36,425 nt of DNA from Stramenopiles sp. TOSAG23-3 (GCA_900128585.1 LT642163.1:14390-50814), one strand, 5' to 3'; shown: positions 18,853 through 28,189, counted from the first letter of the stretch. Translations and numbers: made by a program. The notes: a model not told the origin generated them from the letters alone.

Positions 18853-19587
18853 ATGAGTTCCGTGATGACTGAAAATGTTGCCATGGGGGAGAACGTTGAA
18901 GAGGGAGAAGTGGAACATTCTCCTGAACTAATTACTCCGCCGCAAAAACCGAAACGGCCGCAATCGGCCTACTTCCTATTTATGATGGAGAAACGGGTTG
19001 AACTGAAAGATGCCCATGCAGACTGGGGGATCGGTGAAATTGGAAAAGAGTGTGGGCGGTTATGGAATGAACTCCCGGAGGAACAGAAGAAGAAGTACCA
19101 CGATATGACCGTCCCGTTGAAAGAAAAGTTCGATAAAGAGATGGTAGTATACAATGAAAAGATGCAAGAATTTGAGGCCAGCCGGTTTGGGGAAGATGGC
19201 ACCCTCCTCCCAGCAAAAATATCAAACTGTTTGCCATTGGCTAGAATCAAAAAGATTATGAGACTCGACCCAGATATGAAGAGCGTTTCAAAGGAAGCCT
19301 CACTATTGGTCAGTTGGGCGACAGAGTTATTTGTATCTCAACTTGCAGATGAGGCAGGGAAAGTAGCGAATGGGCGCAGAAGGCGGGGAATAAAATACGA
19401 GGAAGTTTCTGCTACAATTCGAAAAAGTGAGCTGATGGCATTTTTAGCACAAGATTTCCCACCAACCAATCCCAGTCGAAGCATTGTTTCTTCATCTAGT
19501 TCGAAATCCAAGAATGTGCCGGCGGTCACAGCCGGCGCCATCGATACTTTTTTCACCGCCTCAAAGCCGGACATTGCGTCATCATAA
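18853..19587 (+). CDS. HMG-box and CHRAC/Dpb3-like histone-fold fusion protein
   Basis: The protein has 244 residues, starting at the first ATG. After an acidic leader, an HMG box spans about 32-103 (KPKRPQSAYFLFMMEKR, then GRLWNELPEEQKKKY). A histone fold at about 127-203 begins LPLARIKKIMRLDPDM and continues EASLLVSWATELFVSQLADE, resembling CHRAC1, Dpb3/POLE4 and NF-YC subunits. The YEEVSATIRKSELMAFLAQDFPP end favours the CHRAC1/Dpb3 type. Such subunits pair with a partner histone fold in chromatin remodellers or DNA polymerase epsilon. A Ser-rich linker leads to AGAIDTFFTASK (227-238), similar to a PCNA-binding PIP box but lacking the usual Gln. Joining an HMG box to this fold in one protein is unusual. 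Nuclear DNA binding is well supported; the complex it joins is inference. Confidence 0.85.
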   Translation: MSSVMTENVAMGENVEEGEVEHSPELITPPQKPKRPQSAYFLFMMEKRVELKDAHADWGIGEIGKECGRLWNELPEEQKKKYHDMTVPLKEKFDKEMVVYNEKMQEFEASRFGEDGTLLPAKISNCLPLARIKKIMRLDPDMKSVSKEASLLVSWATELFVSQLADEAGKVANGRRRRGIKYEEVSATIRKSELMAFLAQDFPPTNPSRSIVSSSSSKSKNVPAVTAGAIDTFFTASKPDIASS

Positions 19588-19914
19588 AAAAAAAGGCCAA
19601 AATTGGCACCACGGCCATGCGCTGGCAAAGGATGGGAGTAAAACGCACGCGTTCGTGTTTTAAAAAAAGTTATGTATTGAAAGAAAAAAAACCCAAAGAA
19701 TGAAAAACTAAATACACAGTGTAATTAAAAACCGAATTCCTGGATCGTATCAAAGAGTAAACTTACGGCGTCAAATTTGACTGGTTCTTTGTACGAATTA
19801 CAATTTACCGCCCACAACACCCACACAATAAATATATCTCGGATATATTACCGGCACACGAGATTCCGTCTTCTGATCTTCCCGAATCTTGCCTTCTTCT
19901 TTAAGGCAATGCTC
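19588..19914. other. Spacer between convergent genes
   Basis: This 327-bp gap between tail-to-tail genes contains A-rich runs after the HMG-gene stop. I see no gene, RNA or notable repeat. Confidence 0.5.
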
Positions 19915-21042
19915 TCAACAACATCCGAACACCTTTGCCTCCTCTGCGTCGTCCTTGACACCGCCGAGGGAATCTTTTGAAGCAAGTTCCACAGAGCTGT
20001 TGCCTCGTCGTTGTGACGAGCTAAAAAAATCTGGAGACTTCGATCTTTTTACGTACAGGCTTAGAACGTCTTGTAAAGCCTTTTCTACAGATATTTTATT
20101 TTTCGCTGAGCATGTACAATGCACCATACCGTACTGCGCTGCATACTCTATTCCATCATCCAGCGACACCGTCGACGGCAAGTCGGCTTTGTTCCCTATA
20201 ACGACCCCGGCATATTGTTTGCCTATTGCATTCTCTACACGATTTACCCAAGTATCCAACCCTTTGAAACTGCTCTCTTCGTTTCCATCGTACACAAATA
20301 TGCAGCACGACCCCTGTGCACTTCGAAAGTAAGATTCCATGACCGAACTATACCGCTCTTGACCCGCAGTATCCCACAATTCTAGTTCTATTTCGATATC
20401 ATGTGCCATTTGGAATTTCAGAACGTAGTAATCTATGCCTATTGTTGCTACCGTGTCAGCCAGGGTTTCCTCAAACGTGTGCCCATGCAAAACTTTCAAT
20501 AGCGTTGTCTTTCCCACCCCGGCCGAACCTATGAAGATAACTTTTACTTTCTCCTTAATTTGTTGAAGGCCTTCTTCCGTTCTTCTTTTCGTTGCATGAT
20601 GGCTTGCAACCCCAGTTGAGCCGTCTTGCGGATCAGGTTTGGAAGCAACCGAAATATTGCCAACTTCATCTAGACTCTCCATCATGCGCTCTAAAGTGAA
20701 TGTCCCTTCCGTGCCGGAGTCCGTATCGTCGTCGTCTGTCGAAACATCCATCATCGACGGGGCATCCTCCAACTCAGCAGCTTTTCCAAAAGCTCCATCA
20801 TCATTTCTTACTTCAGCACTTTCAACAGTTTCAGAAACGTCAGGGTCGGCCTCAGTTGGTATCTTGTCACTAGTTTCCGCTTCTGCGTCTTTACTTTCAC
20901 CGTTTTCTGATAAATTGGAAATCTCCCCTCCTGACATCCCACCCCCCCCCACGCCTCTTTCAGCGCCACCCAACAAATGCGGGCCGCTTGTTTCCTCGGG
21001 CGCACCATGGTCTCCATTTTCGTTTGCTTCCTGTTCAGACAT
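19915..21042 (-). CDS. Rab-like small GTPase with long acidic N-terminal extension
   Basis: The protein has 375 residues from the ATG at 21042; the longer open frame starts only at a GTG. Roughly the first 165 residues are acidic, Ser/Thr/Asp/Glu-rich and probably disordered. A complete Rab-type G domain follows: P-loop GSAGVGKT (about 172-179), switch I TVATIGIDYY, DTAGQE with the catalytic Gln (about 222), NKAD (about 282) and SAK. The C-terminus ends FGCC, a double-cysteine geranylgeranylation signal for membrane attachment. Rabs direct vesicle traffic; which step this one serves is not clear. Most Rabs have about 200 residues and no such extension. The extension is encoded in the same frame with no intron visible. 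A run of nine C near 20942-20950, on the plus strand, encodes part of its Gly-rich stretch and is a frame-error risk. Confidence 0.88.
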   Translation of the reverse strand: MSEQEANENGDHGAPEETSGPHLLGGAERGVGGGGMSGGEISNLSENGESKDAEAETSDKIPTEADPDVSETVESAEVRNDDGAFGKAAELEDAPSMMDVSTDDDDTDSGTEGTFTLERMMESLDEVGNISVASKPDPQDGSTGVASHHATKRRTEEGLQQIKEKVKVIFIGSAGVGKTTLLKVLHGHTFEETLADTVATIGIDYYVLKFQMAHDIEIELELWDTAGQERYSSVMESYFRSAQGSCCIFVYDGNEESSFKGLDTWVNRVENAIGKQYAGVVIGNKADLPSTVSLDDGIEYAAQYGMVHCTCSAKNKISVEKALQDVLSLYVKRSKSPDFFSSSQRRGNSSVELASKDSLGGVKDDAEEAKVFGCC

Positions 21043-21856
21043 ACTGAACTCGGACAACCTACTCAGATAAATGAACACTGGAAAATCGTTTGCGGTTGCT
21101 CTTGGGTTCACTACACACCATTATTATCGTCTATACGCAAAACTTATACCCATTCAATAATGTGTAATTAACATAAATGTATAATGATCAACATTAAACT
21201 TAGTGAATGTAAATATATACCGGTATACTTTTTTATATAATATCGTTTTTTTAAAATTATATTCACCTCCTATTACCGTATTTTATTACTTATTTATTAT
21301 ATAGACTATAAATAATTTAATGGGGTGGAGAAGAAGTGATTTAATCTAAACCCCTATACAGACAAAGGCCTATTCAAAACAAAGGGTCTCCCTCCCTATT
21401 ATTCCAATTATCGGTATTTACAATTAATGTTAAAGTTGTTTTTGTACCCACCCCTCTCTCTCGTGTGTACTCCTTCATATACCGCTATGTGATTGACGAC
21501 GAGTGTAGACTCTAATAATATGAGTTCTCCTCGTCTTCTTCTTTTGTGGCTTAAATAACGAATCTATCGATGAAATAAAAAAATCATTGATCCAACAACC
21601 AACAGCAGAGGAGGAGGAGATAAAACTACAATATAATATTATAAAAGAGAACAGCTGGTTGTTGTGATGAATGACTTGTATATATATATTATAAGGTTGC
21701 AAATGAAATATTATTGGAAACCAGTAAAACAACACATCATATTATTCATTTTTCATTGTTGGGTGAATTGTCCGTTACGAAACGTTTACTTAAACATTAA
21801 GAACGTTTAGATTCCTCAGTTTTATCAGAGTAATCACACGCTTAGAAAATAGATAG
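21043..21856. promoter_or_regulatory. Divergent AT-rich spacer
   Basis: This 814-bp spacer lies between the divergent Rab and coiled-coil genes. It holds one TACCGGTA palindrome (21218-21225), tatatata runs and A/T homopolymers. I see no open frame with coding character and no RNA gene. Confidence 0.45.
21218..21225. promoter_or_regulatory. TACCGGTA palindrome, occurrence 2
   Basis: The exact palindrome sits within the longer near-palindrome atataccggtatac, 176 bp upstream of the Rab start codon. It matches the motif at 18076, 23870 and 25981. Function is unproven. Confidence 0.3.
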
Positions 21857-23463
21857 ATGGAAGCACAAAAGATCCGAGAGTCCTCTGGGAAGATTTTGGT
21901 GAAGGAACGCGACCTTCTTTCACCAAAAGGGAATTTTCATTATGCGTGGCAACTGATGGAAAGCGGGGAAGGCAATGGACTGGGTGGTAAAGAGCCAAGG
22001 GGTAGTAATGCCAGGCCAGCGTTTACCCCTGGAACGAAATTAAGAAACGCAGAATCATTGAGGAAATTCAGAAGCATTTTCAAATCCCAAACGATAAAGG
22101 AAAAGGAGATCCAGGAAAAGTACGCCACCAAAAACATGCACATTTCGCCTTCTTCTGAAAAAAAGAACAAATCGGTACGCGACGAAACAAAGGTCAAACA
22201 CAGGAAAGCATCGTTTCGAATCAATAAAATAAAAAACAAAACCCAGCAAGATAAGACGAACTTTTCTAATTCCACGGCATTACGAGAGCTTGTTCGAGAC
22301 GCAGGGCCCCGATCATCGAAAGCCACGAAAGAAAGGAAAACAAAGCAGAGGAAGGCATATACGACTGGCAACCCTGCTGGACATTCATCGGCAGATGTGC
22401 GCGGCAAGGACCGGGGCATACTGAAACCGAAATTAAAACCTCACCCCCAGGATGTAAGCCGCCATCAACAAGTGGTTCCGATAGAACATTTTTCTGCCAG
22501 TTCTGTTGCAGGAAATGACCAAGCTATTTGGCCGTGGCCGTTGCCATTCCAACAAGAAAAGTCGGCGAAGAAACCCAGAAAACGGCAGATAAATTTCATG
22601 GAAAGTAAAAGTGAGCCGACCCTAAACATTCATGATGTCAAAAATAGACCAAACACCCGAGAAGTAGAAGAGCGCGCATTTATAGGAAACGCGGCAAACC
22701 TTCGCACACCTCAAAAACAAGCGCCTTTTCTCCCAGCATTGTTGGCAAAGACTCCACCCCAAACCCCCCACGTGTGCTCATACCTGTGCAGAAACGGTGC
22801 GCACCATCGTGGGACCCCGCATACAGATCAACACGATGATTTTGAACCACGGGAAGAGGTAGGCAATGGGCACGGAAACAGTGAAAGTCCAGAACAGCCA
22901 AGGCGAGAGCGCACAAAACTGTAAGGAAAGCTGGACCGGTTATATCGTCGGTGCAGGGCATTCCTCGCAAACCTGCCAATGATGTAGAGAAAGTGCAAAG
23001 CAGGCATCCCCCGAAGAAGGTAATGTCAAAAACTGAGGCAAACTTCAAACGCGAGCAAGCGCGACGGGCAAGAACTGAGTTACAGAACCAGCTTTCAATT
23101 TTACGGCAGCAAAACAACAAGCTGGGCTCAGCATGCAAAAAAGTCGAGATGAAAAACACAGAGGTTGTGGAGTCGTTGGATAAGGTGCTAAACACATATA
23201 AGCAAGACCCGACTAAGCTTTTGGCAAGGCTCGACGCAGCCATGGTCAGCGCACGCCAAAAACTAGAGGATGTCAGGAATATAAACGATGGCGAACGAGA
23301 TCGATTGATTCGAATGCACGCAGTCGCTGTAAGCAACAAACAGCGCATATTGAAATCATTAGAAAAGGCCATGGCAGAAATTAGATACCAAAATTTTCAA
23401 CAAGCGTCACTTAGAGCTGCAGTGAAAAACATGAGCAACTTTGATGAATTCAACAGCATGTGA
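21857..23463 (+). CDS. Unrecognised basic protein with C-terminal coiled coil (one probable intron)
   Basis: Two adjacent open frames, 21857-22924 and one reaching the stop at 23463, most likely form one gene joined by a short intron. The favoured splice (22921-23003) gives 507 residues; an alternative (22859-22956) gives 502. The N-terminal two-thirds is very basic, Lys/Arg/Ser/Asn-rich and probably disordered. The C-terminal ~150 residues form a coiled coil starting near MSKTEANFKREQARRARTEL and ending FDEFNSM. The start is the first ATG at 21857. I do not recognise the family. A cytoskeletal or basal-body role would fit the coiled coil and neighbours, but nothing proves it. The alternatives are two separate genes or a sequencing frameshift. 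Confidence 0.6.
22921..23003 (+). other. Probable spliceosomal intron
   Basis: This stretch begins gtaagg, a near-consensus donor, right where the upstream frame hits its stop, and ends gcaaagcag. Removing these 83 nt joins the upstream frame to the downstream coiled-coil frame in phase. A second frame-restoring choice is 22859-22956 (gtaggc to gtgcag, 98 nt). cDNA is needed to choose between them. Confidence 0.5.
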
Positions 23464-23869
23464 AAGCGAGTGAGTCACAGACATAAAATAATAAAAATAA
23501 CAAAAAAACGATATTATTATATAATTTTTTACACCTGTAGCTATACTTCGAGTAATACTCTATAATATATGTATAATAATGTACATTACTATGAGAGGAA
23601 TGAAACAACTAAAAACAGAACAAAAGAAAAAAGGAAACAATGCTGTGATTATATTATTATTACAGTATTAATATTGTAATTCTATATAGATAGAAAAATT
23701 CTTAACAATGCCATCATCTCTCCCTCCTCCTTTTACCGACCTGACCGTTGTGTCTTTCTTCTCGCTGTGTACTTGTATCAATACGTATTCCTATTAGCTT
23801 ATTTAAGTACAACATAATCGTAATGTTAGAAACACATCTCGTCCGTTATTTTATTTATCTCTCATACTA

Positions 23870-23877
23870 TACCGGTA
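23870..23877. promoter_or_regulatory. TACCGGTA palindrome, occurrence 3
   Basis: An exact palindrome in the spacer, 457 bp upstream of the gene starting at 24334. Function is inferred only from recurrence. Confidence 0.25.
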
Positions 23878-23990
23878 GTAACGTTTGAACAGATACAACA
23901 CAACTAGTGATGAATCAGGATTGATTACAATAATAACATAGCAATACAATAGAGTGTGGTGAAAGAAAGAATGAATATATTATTTTCAGA

Positions 23991-24012
23991 TTATTATTAT
24001 TATTATTATTAT
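23991..24012. repeat. TTA trinucleotide microsatellite
   Basis: About seven uninterrupted tta units in an AT-rich spacer. Shorter runs of the same type occur in nearly every spacer of this window. Confidence 0.85.
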
Positions 24013-24333
24013 TTATTTGTTCTTTGTACTAAGTAGTAGTAAAAAAGAAGAACCAAGGGAACAAGAGAAGAAACGACACGCTTTTGATCATATTATATAC
24101 CCACTTTAGATTTGAATGACAATGGTTTCGTTGTCCTTTTTAAACGTACAGTTAAAAGTCTACAGGGAGACTCCGACCACGAGAGCCGCTTTGACAATAT
24201 CTTATATACCGGATTTCCGCGAGTTTGTAAAAATTGTCCCCGACAATCTTTTTGACTGAAGAAACAACCGACCGTGCTGTATTCTAAGAAAGGCTTGGCG
24301 TAAGTGGTAATATTGTCAAGCTGAACAGTAACA

Positions 24334-24861
24334 ATGGCGGACGAAGGGGAGAAAAAAGAGCTCTCCGAGGAAGAGGAACGTATGCGCCTGCTTCAGATGA
24401 TCAAGGATTCGTCGAATGGCCCAGAGCAAGCGAAGAGAAGGATCGAGGAGCTAGACAAAATGGTGCAGGGTTTGAAGAAGCGAAGGCGCCTTTGCGGAGA
24501 ACAAATGGAGGCCGACAAAAAACGTCTGTTTTGGCTTCGTAAAGACATCGAGGGCGTGGAAAAAATGAAAGGGAAACTGCAAGCGACAGCAGATGATAGG
24601 ATCGCGCGTTCCAAACATTGTGCGGATGCATTGGATAAAATACAGTCGGCTATGATCAATATTATTGGGTCAACGGACAAAACCAGGAGTAATGTAACAC
24701 ACTCTGTGCAAAAAATATTTTCAAAAAGCACGTCGCAGAACCTCCGGGCGGCTCGCGGGTTTGGAATGGATCCCGACAGCACATTTTATCAGCATGGCCG
24801 ACCTGCTGCATCAGGTAGGAGAAAGAAGATGAGCGGCAGCACCAAGAGTAAGAGAAAGTGA
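24334..24861 (+). CDS. Unrecognised coiled-coil protein with basic tail
   Basis: The protein has 175 residues from the first ATG. A very acidic start (ELSEEEERMRL) is followed by an almost continuous helix/coiled coil through about residue 125, with an Arg/Lys-rich patch at KKRRRLCGEQ. The C-terminal 45 residues change character: RGFGMDPDSTFYQHGRPA, then a Lys/Ser-rich end. There is no signal peptide or membrane segment, so it is probably cytosolic, cytoskeletal or nuclear. I do not recognise a family. It shares direction with the gene to its left and sits in a block of similar charged coiled-coil genes. The RGFGMDPDSTFYQHGRP stretch is the best probe for homologues. Confidence 0.7.
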   Translation: MADEGEKKELSEEEERMRLLQMIKDSSNGPEQAKRRIEELDKMVQGLKKRRRLCGEQMEADKKRLFWLRKDIEGVEKMKGKLQATADDRIARSKHCADALDKIQSAMINIIGSTDKTRSNVTHSVQKIFSKSTSQNLRAARGFGMDPDSTFYQHGRPAASGRRKKMSGSTKSKRK

Positions 24862-25140
24862 GTGAGTGAATGAATGCAACAAAAATGTCAATAGTAAATA
24901 GGAGATCTCCCTTCGCTTTTACTCCCCGGCCGGATGAAACCTTCAAAGCAAATCTTTGAAAATTGATTTTTGCTCTGTTTTGATTTTTTTTGGGGGGAAA
25001 CGGGCGAGGTTGTTGTGTTGGGGAAAATACTGAAAAACAAAATATAAGAGTCTTAAATCATTCGGTGTATCTAAAGTTATACGAGTAGTCAATACTTACG
25101 GTACCATCTCGTAGAATACCCACCCAACACCCGCTAAAAT

Positions 25141-25623
25141 TTAATCCTCGTCCTCACTACTTTCTTCCCCCTCCTCCCCAAGCATTTTTTCTAAGCGTTG
25201 AATTCTACGATCGATCTGCATTAACTGGTTTTCCATTCCTTGCGCCTCACTACTCTGCGATAGCACCTGGCTTTGCAACTGTTTGTTTTGTACCCTCATG
25301 AAGGCATCTTTGTATTCAATATCATCCGTAATGGCTTTAATGATATCTTGCAAATTATGGTTGGTTTGAGATTTAAAATCGTCCAGCTCGGTTTGCATGG
25401 CACGCTGCTCTTTTTGTACCGTCCTTGCCAACTTTTTGTTTGATTTTATAGTTTTCTTAACCCCATCCAACGCATCAAAAACATCTTGGACTCGTTTGGA
25501 AACGGACGGATTGTTTGCGTTGGAACGAGCAGTATTTCTCGCGGTCGCTGGTGTTCTTGAGCGGATCGGGGAGGAGCGCTTCGGTCGCCCAGGGGACGCT
25601 TCTGGCGAGTTCTGAGCCGACAT
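25141..25623 (-). CDS. Unrecognised small coiled-coil protein with acidic tail
   Basis: The protein has 160 residues from the ATG at 25623. The first ~40 residues are Ser/Pro/Arg-rich (SPGRPKRSSPIRSRTPAT) and probably disordered and phosphorylatable. The middle is helical (VQDVFDALDGVKKTIKSNKK onward), then a coiled coil to about 148 (MENQLMQIDRRIQRLEKMLG), and a terminal acidic run, EEGEESSEDED. No targeting signal is seen and I do not recognise a family. It converges with the gene at 24334 (279-bp gap). The length and heptad pattern suit a small cytoskeletal adaptor, but that is only a guess. Confidence 0.68.
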   Translation of the reverse strand: MSAQNSPEASPGRPKRSSPIRSRTPATARNTARSNANNPSVSKRVQDVFDALDGVKKTIKSNKKLARTVQKEQRAMQTELDDFKSQTNHNLQDIIKAITDDIEYKDAFMRVQNKQLQSQVLSQSSEAQGMENQLMQIDRRIQRLEKMLGEEGEESSEDED

Positions 25624-26224
25624 ACGTAGTGTGCAATATACAAGCTTTTACCAATCAGTGTTCACGCCGGTCATCCCGTACGTAGTGTATTCGCCGATCA
25701 AACCTATCCTTTCCCCATGTGCAGTAGAACAATTTTCTGTTCCCAATGCTTCTTCCTTCTCTCCTTCCTCAAAAGCATGCAATTTAATTGCTTATTTATA
25801 TTTTATAGAAAAAACATGATGTAGTAGTAGTATATTTTTATTTTATATTACTACAGAAGAAGCACTTGGTATAAAAAAATATAAATAATAATATGAGAGA
25901 AGGAAGATAATAATAGAGAGGAGCATCTCCATCTCCACCACCTTATTCAGTGTTTCCCAAATTCCCTACAGTCTAAATTGTACCGGTATTAATATACACA
26001 CAACAACGGCTACTATTCAACTATTCTCTCTTCTTGTATTGTTCACATTATTATTCCACCATTTTGCTGCTGTACTACGTAGTAGTACGAGTATTAAAAT
26101 ATTTTTTTTTTTATTGTTGCTTCTTCTTCTTGCCCCACCATATTATTTTTTATTAATAATCTCGATCCACTCATGATATTCACAGCATCTAGCTGCTAGC
26201 CGGAGAAGGAATGAGTTTTTTAGT
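25624..26224. other. AT-rich spacer with palindromes
   Basis: This 601-bp spacer separates two minus-strand genes. It contains tacgtagtgt twice (25623-25632 and 25679-25688), a 12-bp perfect palindrome tactacgtagta (26073-26084) and TACCGGTA (25981-25988). Runs of T occur near 26100-26115. I see no gene. Confidence 0.45.
25981..25988. promoter_or_regulatory. TACCGGTA palindrome, occurrence 4
   Basis: An exact palindrome, 358 bp upstream of the minus-strand gene starting at 25623. It is the fourth spacer copy of this word. Function is unproven. Confidence 0.25.
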
Positions 26225-26899
26225 TTAGTTACCTGGAAGGCTCGGGACTACAATTTCTGTTGCATGGCTTCCAGTGATCGGATTAAACCCGGAATTAGAA
26301 CGATCGTGCAACTGTTTCGCACGTTGGGCGGCGCGCCATCTGACGAGATCATCTGATTTTTGCAGCTCATCCCCAGCCGCGTTATCGTTGTAACGCAAGG
26401 TAACTGGGTTGTAAGGGACACTGTTTACATTTGTTCGATTCCGCGCCCCTTCGTCCCTGATTCTGTCCCATTTCTCTCTCTCCGAGGCTTGGGCAGTTTC
26501 GATTTGCTGCCACCTTGCTTCCTCGCGCTCGATCAAAGCCGCGCGCTTGGCATCCAGCATGGCTTTACGTTCGTGTATTGAACCTTGGCGCTGCAAAAAT
26601 TCTGCCCCGCTGTAGTCTGTCTGAAAGCGGTCCGAGTCCGAGCAAAACCCTAACGATCCTTTCTGCGGCTCTGTAATTTTTCCCAAATTGGTGTACTTAA
26701 AATGACATTCTCTCCTATTCTGCAGCCTGGATTTTTCCAGCGTTTCTTTACTAGTGGTGTCCCTTCGAGTTTTCCTGTCCCTAGGTTGAACGTTGTGAAA
26801 GGCCACGTTCCCGTCGGAGTAGTTGGAACCGGCAGATTCCAAGTCTCGGCGCGAGTGCTGGGAGTACTGCGACTGCGTCGACGGTGGTCGAGACGACAT
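26225..26899 (-). CDS. Unrecognised basic protein with twin NP[VI]T motifs
   Basis: The protein has 224 residues from the ATG at 26899. The N-terminal third is polar and Ser/Arg-rich (SRPPSTQSQYSQHSRR), probably disordered. A charged single helix follows (about 105-150, HERKAMLDAKRAALIEREEA to ASEREKWDRIRDEG). The C-terminal segment carries VPYNPVTLRYND and, about 45 residues on, SGFNPITGSH, separated by an Arg-rich helix (DDLVRWRAAQRAKQLHDRSN). That spaced pair looks like a conserved module. I associate it loosely with uncharacterised flagellar-associated proteins of protists, but cannot name a family. No signal peptide or membrane segment is present. Confidence 0.68.
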   Translation of the reverse strand: MSSRPPSTQSQYSQHSRRDLESAGSNYSDGNVAFHNVQPRDRKTRRDTTSKETLEKSRLQNRRECHFKYTNLGKITEPQKGSLGFCSDSDRFQTDYSGAEFLQRQGSIHERKAMLDAKRAALIEREEARWQQIETAQASEREKWDRIRDEGARNRTNVNSVPYNPVTLRYNDNAAGDELQKSDDLVRWRAAQRAKQLHDRSNSGFNPITGSHATEIVVPSLPGN

Positions 26900-28189
26900 C
26901 TGTTATCCAATTTATATGAAACCAACGTGCAGTTATTGAAATCAGTAACTTCAGTTTTGCAATTATATTGCTTTAAGGGATAATTTCAAATACATCATCC
27001 TCCCCGTGGCGGTTTTCCATTGCTACAAACATACAATAAATCAAATTGCATTGAAATGCATTTACTAGTTGAAACAAAAAAATACGATGATGAAGAAGAA
27101 AAAAAGTATTTTTAAAATATAAAAATAGAGTATGTCATTTTTTTTTTTATCTCCTCCTCCGCGTCGTGGTGGATGATGGTATGCTCTTGTTTTAACAGTT
27201 GTGTTGATGTGTAATGATGGTGTTGTCATTTAATAGTCGTCTAATCACATTATACGTATAATATAAAATAATTTAATATAAAAAATATTAGTCTAGCAAA
27301 CTATTTGTACTATGTATTTAGATTGAGTGCGTTTCATGAACCACTGTTGTTTGTTGTTTAAATGAATGCTGTCATGTTATTCTTTGAATTCTAAATTAAA
27401 AAAATTAACAAATAGAAAAAGTTCCCTTCATTCATTCATTTCCAAATATTTTCAAATAGTCGATCATCATAGTAACTACCAGAGTACAATAAAAAGAAAT
27501 GACTAAAAATAGATGTGTAAATATATATTATATCGATACTTAAATTGTAGATTGTAGATTGTAGACCAACTATTAAATAGGATAGGATATGTGGAGTCCT
27601 CGTAATAGATGCATATAATAATATGATTAGCATTATAATACCAGGCATTCAAATTCAAAATACTATTTTATGTATTTGTGTTTGGTTGATATTACCTATT
27701 TGGCACATGTCGTTTTAACGGTCACTTGATATACATATTTATTACTACATACTACAATCATAAGTGGAATAAGCAGGGATATATAAAATATAAACGTATT
27801 TATTACTATACAAATAATACAGGCCAGGCCAGGGCAGGCCGTATTTTCAGTTACTTAATAAATAATATGTCTATTGATACGAATATATGAATAAAATTTC
27901 CTATATAATCCATGTATACTTTTATTGTGTAAAAGTATAATATAACTAGTAGTGTAAAGGATCAACACACCCCAACATATCTCATCAATACCATAACACC
28001 CTGTCCTCCCTCTCTGAAGAAGAATAGATTGAATACATATGTATGAACCGTAAACGATTCTTTATTCGGATAAAAGAAACTAAAGTGTTGCCGTCACTAT
28101 TTGAGGTTTATGGAACCGTGAATAGTGATAGGGAGAACGGCCTGTAAAGATATCGACGATTGAAAGATTCAAGTATATTTGGGGTGTAT
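26900..28189. promoter_or_regulatory. Long divergent AT-rich spacer with short tandem repeats
   Basis: This 1.29-kb spacer lies between divergent genes. It holds attgtag x3 (27544-27564) and a GC-rich aggcc-type 5-bp repeat x4 (27821-27840), otherwise AT-rich DNA. A 70-codon Ile/Tyr-rich open frame at 27436-27648 is not credible. I see no RNA gene. Confidence 0.45.

Larger units (their letters stand above)
23464..24333. other. AT-rich spacer with TTA microsatellite
   Basis: This 870-bp spacer separates two genes in the same direction. It has a TTA run near 23991-24012 and a TACCGGTA palindrome at 23870-23877. A related half-site, tataccgga, lies 120 bp before the next start codon. I see no gene or RNA. 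Confidence 0.45.

Noticed and set aside
22680-23372. A 230-codon minus-strand frame across the split gene
   Set aside because: No domain or targeting signal is seen, and it is antisense to a coherent coiled-coil frame. It would also conflict with the better-supported plus-strand gene.
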